From contig NZ_CALART010000006.1 of the NCBI RefSeq assembly GCF_937888285.1, positions 1 to 64,000 on the forward strand: DNA of 64,000 nucleotides. The letters are read 5' to 3'. A program made the position numbers and the translations under genes. The first letter of the stretch is position 1, and every line of letters begins with the position of its first letter. This DNA comes from an uncultured Aquimonas sp. GTDB taxonomy: Bacteria; Pseudomonadota; Gammaproteobacteria; Xanthomonadales; Xanthomonadaceae. Shown here piece by piece: positions 1-6,936 of the stretch. A model generated the notes under the pieces. That model saw nothing but the letters and a program-made list of their open reading frames with translations. It had not been told where the DNA came from and searched no databases.

Positions 1-55
1 ATCCCGAATCCCGAATCCCGAATCCCGAATCCCGAATCCCGAATCCCGAATCCCG
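1..55 (-). repeat. Tandem AATCCCG heptamer array after macB-like permease
   Basis: Seven uninterrupted copies of the heptamer ATCCCGA open the window, so the array may extend further left. Read on the minus strand it follows the stop codon of the permease gene as GGGCC and then GGGATTC units. The same GGGCCGGGATTCGGG start is found right after the ispB stop codon near 16698. No coding function is seen. Confidence 0.85.
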
Positions 56-59
56 GCCC

Positions 60-1337
60 TCACCCCTGGTGCCGCAGCGCCTCGATGGGGTCGAGCTGGG
101 CGGCCTTGCGCGCCGGGTAGTAGCCGAAGAACAGGCCGGTGGCCACGGCGAAGCCGGTGGCGAGTGCGATCACCTGTAGGTTGAGCTCGACGGGCAGGGC
201 GCCAATGCGTCCCGCCAGCAGGGCACCCGCGATGCCGATGGCGATGCCGATGATGCCGCCCCCCAGCGAGATCATCATCGCCTCGGCCAGGAACTGCCGC
301 TGGATCTCCTTCGGGCCGGCACCGACCGCCATGCGCAGGCCGATCTCGCGGATACGTTCGGTGACCGAGACCAGCATGATGTTCATGATGCCGATGCCGC
401 CGACCACCAGCGAGATGCCGGCCACCGCGCCAAGCAGCATCGACATGAGCCGCGTCGTCTCGTTGCGCGCGCTCACCAGCTGGGTCAGGTTGCGGACGAT
501 GAAGTCGTCCTCCCCGCCGGGCGGGATCCTGTGGGTCTCCTTCAGCACGGCATTGAGGTCGGCCTCGACCTGGGCCATGTCCTTGGACGAAGCCGTACCG
601 ACGACGATGCCCTGCACCGTGCCCGGCGGCAGCTGCATCTGGCCCATCAGGCGACGTCGCGCGGTGTCGAGCGGCACGAACACGGTGTCGTCCTGATCGC
701 CGCCCCAGCCGCTCTGGCCCTTCGGGTTCGCCACGCCGACGACGGTGAAGGGCACACGGCCGATGCGGATCGTCGCGCCGATCGGGTCGTCCTCGCCGAA
801 CAGCTTCTCGCGCACGGTCTGGCCCAGCACCACCACGGTATCGGTGCCCTCGAAGCCGGCCAGCTCGGCCTCGTCGCCGGCCGCCAGCGTCCAGTCGAGG
901 ATGCGGAAGAAGTCCGGCTGCACGCCCTGCCACTGGGTGCTCCAGTTCTGCTCGGCCTGGATCACCTGCGCGCTGCCGCGCACCGTGGCGCTGACGAAGC
1001 GCGCGCCGGGGATGCGCTCGCGGATGGCTTCGACGTCGTCCATGCTCAGCGAGAAGACGCTGCCGGCGCCCATCCGCACCGCGCCCTGCCGGCCCCAGTT
1101 CGGCATGACGTCGATCCGGTTCGAGCCCAGCCGCGAGATGGTCTGGTCGAGCTGGGCCTGGGTGCCCTGGCCGACCGAGACCATCACGATGACCGCGGCG
1201 ATGCCGATGATCACGCCGAGCGCGGTGAGCGTGCTGCGCAGCCAGTTGCCGCGCAGGGCGAACAGGGCCATGTACAAGATGTCGCGGAAGCGGACCTGGC
1301 CGGGCACGGCGAAGGCCTTCGGAGGATTGGGGCTCAT
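60..1337 (-). CDS. MacB-like ABC transporter permease (FtsX family)
   Basis: This is the 425-residue inner-membrane permease of a MacAB-type efflux or lipoprotein-type exporter. The first transmembrane helix is at about residues 36-57. A large periplasmic MacB core domain follows (about 60-265), then three C-terminal helices carrying the FtsX signature, including the SVTERIREIGLRMAVGA loop that couples to the ATPase. In E. coli MacB the ATPase and permease are fused; here they are separate genes. The start codon overlaps the stop of the ATPase gene by 4 bp (ATGA), so the two are translationally coupled. The substrate cannot be read from sequence; the family exports macrolides, peptides, siderophores or lipoproteins. 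Confidence 0.92.
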   Translation of the reverse strand: MSPNPPKAFAVPGQVRFRDILYMALFALRGNWLRSTLTALGVIIGIAAVIVMVSVGQGTQAQLDQTISRLGSNRIDVMPNWGRQGAVRMGAGSVFSLSMDDVEAIRERIPGARFVSATVRGSAQVIQAEQNWSTQWQGVQPDFFRILDWTLAAGDEAELAGFEGTDTVVVLGQTVREKLFGEDDPIGATIRIGRVPFTVVGVANPKGQSGWGGDQDDTVFVPLDTARRRLMGQMQLPPGTVQGIVVGTASSKDMAQVEADLNAVLKETHRIPPGGEDDFIVRNLTQLVSARNETTRLMSMLLGAVAGISLVVGGIGIMNIMLVSVTERIREIGLRMAVGAGPKEIQRQFLAEAMMISLGGGIIGIAIGIAGALLAGRIGALPVELNLQVIALATGFAVATGLFFGYYPARKAAQLDPIEALRHQG

Positions 1338-2026
1338 CGCGGCAGCTCCTTCAGTTCGCCATCGTGCATCGACAGCACGCGATCGGCGCGCGCCGCGACT
1401 TCCGGGTCATGGGTGATCAGCACGATCGTATGCCCCTGCGACTGCAGCTGCTTGAACAACTTCAGGATCTCCTCGCCGGTGCGCGAGTCGAGCGCGCCGG
1501 TGGGCTCGTCGGCGAGCAGGATCGGCGCGCGGTTGATGAGCGCACGGGCGATCGCCACGCGCTGCTGCTGTCCGCCCGAGAGCTCGCTGGGGCGGTGCTT
1601 GCCGCGCTCCGCAAGGCCCACCTCGGCGAGCGCCTGCTGGGCGCGCTCCCGGCGTTCCTGCGGCGGCACGCCGGCATAGGTCAGCGGCAGCATCACGTTG
1701 TCCAGCGCCGACATCCGGCTCAGCAAGTGGAAGCCCTGGAACACGAAGCCGATCTTCTCCAGGCGCAGGCGCGCGCGGCCGGCGGCGTCGAGTTCGGCGA
1801 CATCGACGCCGTCGCACAGGTAGCGGCCGGCGCTCGGCGAGTCGAGGCAGCCGATCAGATTCATCAGGGTCGACTTGCCCGAACCGGAGGGACCGATGAT
1901 CGCGACGAATTCGCCATGGGCGATGTCGAAGCTGACGCCGCGCAGGGCCACGACCTCGGCGGCGGTGCCCTCGGCGTAGACCTTGCGCAGGTGCTCGCAG
2001 TGGATGACGGGCGTCGCAGCCGTCAT
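1334..2026 (-). CDS. MacB-like ABC transporter ATP-binding protein
   Basis: This is a 230-residue nucleotide-binding subunit of the LolD/MacB type. The Walker A motif GPSGSGKST lies at residues 45-53, followed by a Q-loop (FVFQGFHLL), the ABC signature LSGGQQQR, the Walker B and D-loop stretch LLADEPTGALD, and a switch histidine in LITHDPE. It powers the adjacent FtsX permease. Its ATG overlaps the end of the upstream adaptor gene by 4 bp and its end overlaps the permease start by 4 bp, giving a tight three-gene operon in the order adaptor, ATPase, permease. Confidence 0.95.
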   Translation of the reverse strand: MTAATPVIHCEHLRKVYAEGTAAEVVALRGVSFDIAHGEFVAIIGPSGSGKSTLMNLIGCLDSPSAGRYLCDGVDVAELDAAGRARLRLEKIGFVFQGFHLLSRMSALDNVMLPLTYAGVPPQERRERAQQALAEVGLAERGKHRPSELSGGQQQRVAIARALINRAPILLADEPTGALDSRTGEEILKLFKQLQSQGHTIVLITHDPEVAARADRVLSMHDGELKELPR

Positions 2027-3516
2027 GCGCCGCCCTCGCTACCGGTGATGACCTGCGCGTCTTCCGCCAGCGCGCGGCCGACGATCTCGGTGTGGCTGGA
2101 GTCTGACAGCCCGGCCCGCGCCTGCACGGCTACGGGCCTGCCTTCGCGCAGCACGTACAGCGTGACCGGGCGCGCGTTCAGCAGTTCGTTCAAGGCCGCG
2201 TCGAACTGCTGGCGCTGTGCCTCGTCCAGGGTGCCGAGGAAGCCCGCATAGCCTTCCTTGACGCGCGCCGCCATGCCGGCGGCGATCTGCGCCTGGCTGG
2301 GCGCACTGCCGCCGGCCATCATGAAGCCGCCTCCGCCGCCTGCACCGGCCTGGGCCATCCGCTGCTGGACCTGCTGGCGCATGCGCTCGGCGCGCTCGCG
2401 TGCTGCCGTGGCGTCGGCATCAAAGGCGGCGCGCTGCTCGGGCCTGAGCTCCATCGTCTGCACCAGGCCTGCCAGCTCTTCGCCGAGATTGCCGCCGCTG
2501 AACAGGCGCGCCATCGGATTCTCGGGCGGCGCATCCGCCGGCTTGAAGCGCAGCGCGGCATTCGGCACGCGCAGCACCCCGCGGCGCTCGCTGACCTCGA
2601 TACTGGCATTCGCGGTCATGCCCGGCAGCAGGCTGAAGTCCGGGTTGTCGACCGCGATGATCACCGGGTAGGTGATGACGTTCTGGGTGTTCACCGCCGA
2701 CAGCCGCACCTGCTTCACCTCGCCGCGGAAGTCGCGGCCCGCGAACGCGTCCACGCTGAAGCGCACCGGCTGGCCGGCGCGGATCTGGCCGACGTCGCTC
2801 TCGTCCACGCTGAGCTCGATCTGCATCTGGCTCAGGTCCTCGGCGATCTGGAACAGCACCGGCGACTGGAAGCTGGCGGCCACGGTCTGGCCGGGTTCGG
2901 CGGCGCGGCTCAGGACCACGCCGTCGACCGGCGAGCGGATGACCGTGTAGGTCAGGTCGAGCTCGGCGTTGGCGACATTGGCTTCCGCCTGCTGGATCTG
3001 CGCGCGCGCCGAGGCGACGCGGGCGATGGCCTGTTCGCGCGCCGCCACCGCGAGGTCGACCTCCGCGCGCGAGACCAGCTGGCGCCCGGCCAGCTCCTGC
3101 TTGCGGTTGAAGTCGGCTTCGGCATTGCGCTGCGCGGCCTGGGCCTCCTGCAGGCTGGCTCTTGCGCTGGCAAGGGCCGCACGGGTCTGGGTCAGCCGGG
3201 CCTCGAAGTTGGCCGGATCGATGCGAGCCAGCACCTGGTCGCGTTCGACCCGATCGTTGAAGTCCACCAGCACTTCGAGGATCTGCCCTGACACCTGCGA
3301 ACCGATATCGACTGTCGACAGCGCTTTCAGCGCGCCCGTCGCGGAAATGGCCACGCGCAGGTCGCCGCGCTCAGGTGCCGTGGTGCGGTAGCTCGGAGCC
3401 TTGCCCTCGTCCCGGGCGAACCAGTAATAGCCCCCCGCGAGAACGCTGGCGAAAACAGCGGCATAAACGAACAGGGCGGGGCGGAGGCGGCGGGGAGCGG
3501 CGGAGCGCGAAGTCAT
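2023..3516 (-). CDS. MacA-like periplasmic adaptor (HlyD family) with a Spy-like insert
   Basis: This 497-residue membrane-fusion protein bridges the MacB-like transporter to an outer-membrane channel. The N-terminal anchor is at about residues 13-31. The lipoyl half-motifs lie around 70-100 and 190-215 and flank a long alpha-helical hairpin (about 105-185); a beta-barrel domain follows (about 230-325). Residues about 335-450 are unusual. They form a charged helical insert with ELRPEQ and LDEAQ segments, resembling the LTxxQ motifs of Spy/CpxP chaperones, around a glycine/methionine-rich linker. I chose the ATG at 3516 because the hydrophobic anchor follows directly; an in-frame extension to 3714 has no family support. 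It is the first gene of the operon. Confidence 0.88.
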   Translation of the reverse strand: MTSRSAAPRRLRPALFVYAAVFASVLAGGYYWFARDEGKAPSYRTTAPERGDLRVAISATGALKALSTVDIGSQVSGQILEVLVDFNDRVERDQVLARIDPANFEARLTQTRAALASARASLQEAQAAQRNAEADFNRKQELAGRQLVSRAEVDLAVAAREQAIARVASARAQIQQAEANVANAELDLTYTVIRSPVDGVVLSRAAEPGQTVAASFQSPVLFQIAEDLSQMQIELSVDESDVGQIRAGQPVRFSVDAFAGRDFRGEVKQVRLSAVNTQNVITYPVIIAVDNPDFSLLPGMTANASIEVSERRGVLRVPNAALRFKPADAPPENPMARLFSGGNLGEELAGLVQTMELRPEQRAAFDADATAARERAERMRQQVQQRMAQAGAGGGGGFMMAGGSAPSQAQIAAGMAARVKEGYAGFLGTLDEAQRQQFDAALNELLNARPVTLYVLREGRPVAVQARAGLSDSSHTEIVGRALAEDAQVITGSEGGA

Positions 3517-3900
3517 GCGGCCAGGATCTCGGGTCAGGGAGCGGGAAGGGAGCGGTAAGGGACGAAACGCGCGGCGGGACATATCCCGTCGGACCGCGCT
3601 GCGACTGCGGCAGGCGTCTTCAGGTTCCTGAAGGGTGCGGTCTGGCGGGCGATGCGGCCATGCCCGATGGTCATGGCGGGCGCCCAGGCCCACATGCCCG
3701 CGGCTGCTCCGCAAGGTTTGGTTGTGGCCAAACCCCCGTGTGGACTACACTTTCGCGCCCCTTGAGCCCGGTGCGTCGCGAACGCACTGCCTGCAGGGCG
3801 GCATCCACACTCCCACCACGGCGGTCCTCGCGGTGCACCGCGTGTGCAATAGCGCACGTAATGCGGTGTTCCTGCGGTTCCCGCATCCAAGAGGTTTCAC
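3517..3900. other. Divergent intergenic region macA / rpsO
   Basis: These 384 bp contain no convincing gene. They hold the candidate rpsO promoter and a leader of roughly 140 nt with a perfect 14-bp palindrome CGCGGTGCACCGCG at 3829-3842. A structured leader is expected for rpsO, which is autoregulated at translation in E. coli. No homology to the E. coli pseudoknot could be tested here. Confidence 0.6.
3715..3751 (+). promoter_or_regulatory. Candidate rpsO promoter overlapping an inverted repeat
   Basis: A -35-like TTGTGG at 3722-3727 and a -10-like TACACT at 3746-3751 are separated by 18 bp. The -35 hexamer is exactly the 6-nt loop of a perfect inverted repeat, GGTTTGG at 3715-3721 and CCAAACC at 3728-3734. 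A repressor site or a fortuitous hairpin would both fit. Confidence 0.45.
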
Positions 3901-4161
3901 ATGTCCATCGACACCCAGAAGATCATCGAAGAATTCAAGCGCGGCGAAGGCGACACCGGCTCCCCGGAGGTCCAGATCGCCCTGCTGTCGGCACGCATCG
4001 AGATGCTGACCGGCCACTTCAAGGTCCACAAGCTTGACCACCACGGCCGTCGCGGCCTGATCCGCCTGGTCAACCAGCGTCGCAGTCTCCTGAGCTACCT
4101 CAAGGGCAAGGACGTTGAACGCTACAAGACGCTCATCGAGCGCCTCGGCATCCGTCGCTAA
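3901..4161 (+). CDS. rpsO: 30S ribosomal protein S15
   Basis: This is an 86-residue S15 protein, close to the family's usual 89. It carries the family pattern TGSPEVQIALLSARIEMLT, then the HHGRRGL segment and the C-terminal LLSYLKGKD motif. S15 binds 16S rRNA helices 20-22 early in small-subunit assembly. It lies 20 bp upstream of pnp, the order found in most gammaproteobacteria. The usual upstream neighbour truB is missing; a divergent efflux operon is there instead. Confidence 0.98.
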   Translation: MSIDTQKIIEEFKRGEGDTGSPEVQIALLSARIEMLTGHFKVHKLDHHGRRGLIRLVNQRRSLLSYLKGKDVERYKTLIERLGIRR

Positions 4162-4181
4162 TCCCAAAGGGGAAGTACAAC

Positions 4182-6281
4182 GTGGCGAAAGTAACCAAGA
4201 CTTTTCAGTACGGAAACCACCAGGTCACGCTGGAGACGGGTGAAATCGCCCGCCAGGCCGGCGGTGCGGTCCTCGTCAAGATGGCCGACACCGTCGTGCT
4301 GGTCACGGCAGTTGCCAACAAGGGCCTGCGCGACGGAATCGACTTCTTCCCGCTGACGGTCGACTACCAGGAGAAGTTCTACGCCGGCGGCAAGATTCCC
4401 GGCGGCTTCTTCAAGCGCGAAGGCCGACTCACCGAGAAGGAGACGCTGACCTCGCGTCTGATCGATCGTCCGCTGCGCCCGCTGTTCCCGGAAACCTTCC
4501 GCCATGAGGTCCAGGTCATCGCAACGGTGATGTCCATGAACCCCGAAGTGGACGGTGACATCCCGGCGCTGATCGGCGCTTCCGCCGCCATGTGCCTGAC
4601 CGGCGTGCCCTTCGCAGGCCCGATCGGTGCGGCGAAGGTCGGCTACAAGAACGGCCAGTACCTGCTGAACCCGACCGCCAGCGAGCTCGCCACCTCCGAT
4701 CTGGAGCTTGTCGTCGCCGGCACCAAGGACGCGGTGCTGATGGTCGAGTCCGAGGCCAAGCTGCTGTCGGAAGAGGTCATGCTGGGCGCGGTGATGTACG
4801 GCCACCAGCAGCTGCAGACGGTGATCAACGCGATCAACGAGCTGGTCGCCGAAGTCGGCGTCAGCCCCTTCCCCTGGACCGCGCCGGCGCCGGCCACCTC
4901 GTTCATCGACGCCATCAAGGCGGCAGTGGGCGATCGCCTGGAGAAGGCCTACGGCATCCGCGTGAAGTCGGAGCGTCGCGACGCGATCAACGCGCTGAAG
5001 AAGGATGTGCTGGCCGCGCTGGAGCCGCAGTTCGAAGCGAACGGCTGGACCGCCAAGCAGTTCGGCGCCGAATTCGGCGAGCTGGAATACAGCACCATGC
5101 GCGCCATGGTGCTGGCCACGCGTTCGCGCATCGATGGTCGCGACCTGACCACCGTGCGTCCGATCGCCGTGCGTACCGGCGTGCTGCCGCGCACCCACGG
5201 CTCGGCCCTGTTCACCCGCGGTGAGACGCAGTCGATCGTGGTGGCCACCCTGGGCACCGCGCGCGACGGCCAGATCATCGATGCGGTGTCGGGCGAGTAC
5301 AAGGAACACTTCCTGTTCCACTACAACTTCCCGCCCTACTGCACCGGCGAGACCCGTCCGATGATGGGCCCGAAGCGTCGCGAGATCGGGCATGGCCGAC
5401 TGGCGAAGCGCGGCGTGCTGGCGGTGATGCCGTCGATGGAGGAGTTCCCCTACACCATCCGCTGCGTGTCGGAAATCACCGAGTCGAATGGTTCGTCCTC
5501 GATGGCTTCGGTGTGCGGCTCCTCGCTGGCGCTGATGGACGCGGGCGTGCCGATCAAGGCGCCGGTGGCGGGCATCGCCATGGGCCTGATCAAGGAAGGC
5601 GACTCCTTCGCCGTGCTGTCCGACATCCTGGGTGACGAAGACCACCTCGGCGACATGGACTTCAAGGTTGCGGGCACCGAGACTGGCATCTCCGCCCTGC
5701 AGATGGACATCAAGATCCAGGGCATCACCGAGGAGATCATGAAGATCGCGCTCGACCAGGCGAAGGCCGGCCGACTGCACATCCTTGGCGAGATGAACAA
5801 GGTCATCAACGCGCCGCGCGCCGAAATGAGCGAGTACGCCCCGCGCCTGCTGACGATCAAGATCCACCCGGACAAGATTCGCGAAGTGATCGGCAAGGGT
5901 GGCGCCACCATCCAGGGCATCACCAAGGAAACCGGCACCCAGATCGATATCCAGGATGACGGCACCATCGTCATCGCGTCGGTCAATGCCGCCCAGGCGC
6001 AGGCCGCCAAGGCCCGCATCGAGCAGATCACGTCCGACGTGGAGCCGGGCCGGATCTACGAGGGCAAGGTCGCCAAGCTGATGGACTTCGGTGCGTTCGT
6101 CACCATCGCTCCGGGCAAGGATGGCCTCGTCCATGTCTCGCAGATCTCCTCCGAGCGCGTCGAGAAGGTGTCCGACAAGCTGAAGGAAGGCGACATCGTC
6201 AAGGTCAAGGTGCTGGAAGTCGACAAGCAGGGCCGCATCCGCCTGTCGATGAAGGCCGTGCTGGAGGAAGGCGGCGAGTAA
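4182..6281 (+). CDS. pnp: Polyribonucleotide nucleotidyltransferase (PNPase)
   Basis: This is a 699-residue phosphorolytic 3'-5' exoribonuclease, a homotrimer that degrades mRNA and works with the RNA degradosome. It has two RNase PH domains (about 1-145 and 310-540) separated by a helical domain. The second PH domain carries the phosphate-binding GSSSM stretch. A KH domain follows (GxxG loop as IGKGG, about residue 570) and then an S1 domain ending near residue 690. The start is GTG at 4182, preceded by a good ribosome-binding site (AAAGGGGAA, 4166-4174). It is co-transcribed with rpsO and followed by a strong terminator. Confidence 0.98.
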   Translation: MAKVTKTFQYGNHQVTLETGEIARQAGGAVLVKMADTVVLVTAVANKGLRDGIDFFPLTVDYQEKFYAGGKIPGGFFKREGRLTEKETLTSRLIDRPLRPLFPETFRHEVQVIATVMSMNPEVDGDIPALIGASAAMCLTGVPFAGPIGAAKVGYKNGQYLLNPTASELATSDLELVVAGTKDAVLMVESEAKLLSEEVMLGAVMYGHQQLQTVINAINELVAEVGVSPFPWTAPAPATSFIDAIKAAVGDRLEKAYGIRVKSERRDAINALKKDVLAALEPQFEANGWTAKQFGAEFGELEYSTMRAMVLATRSRIDGRDLTTVRPIAVRTGVLPRTHGSALFTRGETQSIVVATLGTARDGQIIDAVSGEYKEHFLFHYNFPPYCTGETRPMMGPKRREIGHGRLAKRGVLAVMPSMEEFPYTIRCVSEITESNGSSSMASVCGSSLALMDAGVPIKAPVAGIAMGLIKEGDSFAVLSDILGDEDHLGDMDFKVAGTETGISALQMDIKIQGITEEIMKIALDQAKAGRLHILGEMNKVINAPRAEMSEYAPRLLTIKIHPDKIREVIGKGGATIQGITKETGTQIDIQDDGTIVIASVNAAQAQAAKARIEQITSDVEPGRIYEGKVAKLMDFGAFVTIAPGKDGLVHVSQISSERVEKVSDKLKEGDIVKVKVLEVDKQGRIRLSMKAVLEEGGE

Positions 6282-6307
6282 TCGCGGCCGTCTGCAGCAT
6301 CGAATGT

Positions 6308-6344
6308 CGCGAAAGGCGGGCCCCGTGCCCGCCTTTCGCGTTTC
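6308..6344 (+). terminator. Rho-independent terminator of rpsO-pnp
   Basis: A perfect 14-bp stem has arms at 6308-6321 (CGCGAAAGGCGGGC) and 6327-6340 with a 5-nt loop, followed by TTT. It lies 26 bp after the pnp stop codon. Confidence 0.88.
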
Positions 6345-6401
6345 CGGGCTCAGGGCCTGGATTAGAATCCGCATCCATACTTGCCCGTACGGAAACACCC
6401 G

Positions 6402-6860
6402 ATGCGCATCACCCCGCGCCGACTGCGCTGGATCTTCAACCTGTGGCCGCCCTTCCTGTTCGCCGGCATCCGCGTCGAGCACATCGCCGAGGACTGGAGC
6501 CGCGCACGCGTGCGCATGGACCTGCGCTGGTACAACCGCAACTACGTGCGCACCCACTTCGGCGGCAGCCTGTTTGCGATGACCGATCCGTTCTGGATGC
6601 TGCTGGCCATGGAAGCGCTTGGCCGCGATTTCATCGTCTGGGACAAGGCCGGCGAGATCGAGTTCGTCAAACCCGGCCGTGGCCGCGTGCGCGCCGAATT
6701 CCACCTGGAGCCGGAGATCGTTCTGCGCCTGCGCGAACAGGCGCAGCGCGAGCGCCGCGTCCTGCACTGGTTCGAGACCGACGTGGTCGACGAGCAGGGC
6801 GACACCGTGGCCAGGGTGCGCAAGCAGCTGTACATCCGCCGCAAGCGCGACGCGGCGTGA
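6402..6860 (+). CDS. DUF4442 hotdog-fold protein
   Basis: This is a 152-residue protein of the DUF4442 family, predicted to take the hotdog fold of acyl-CoA thioesterases. The central HFGGSLFAMTDPFWMLL segment is the conserved helix and substrate-pocket region of the family. The C-terminus (RVRKQLYIRRK) forms the last strand. I prefer the ATG at 6402 over an in-frame codon at 6381, because the conserved N-terminal helix begins there. A -10-like TAGAAT sits at 6363-6368. The substrate is unknown. Confidence 0.8.
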   Translation: MRITPRRLRWIFNLWPPFLFAGIRVEHIAEDWSRARVRMDLRWYNRNYVRTHFGGSLFAMTDPFWMLLAMEALGRDFIVWDKAGEIEFVKPGRGRVRAEFHLEPEIVLRLREQAQRERRVLHWFETDVVDEQGDTVARVRKQLYIRRKRDAA

Positions 6861-6936
6861 GGGCGGCGAGGCTCGCGGTCGGCCGCGCGCTCGCCTATCC
6901 TCGCGGCTCCTCCGGCTCAGCGTGCCCGCCCCATCC

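Noticed and set aside
1..55. CRISPR array
   Set aside because: The repeat unit is 7 bp with no spacers; it is a simple tandem array.
3517..3900. tRNA or other structured RNA gene between macA and rpsO
   Set aside because: The palindromes there are too short and no T-arm or acceptor-stem pattern is present.
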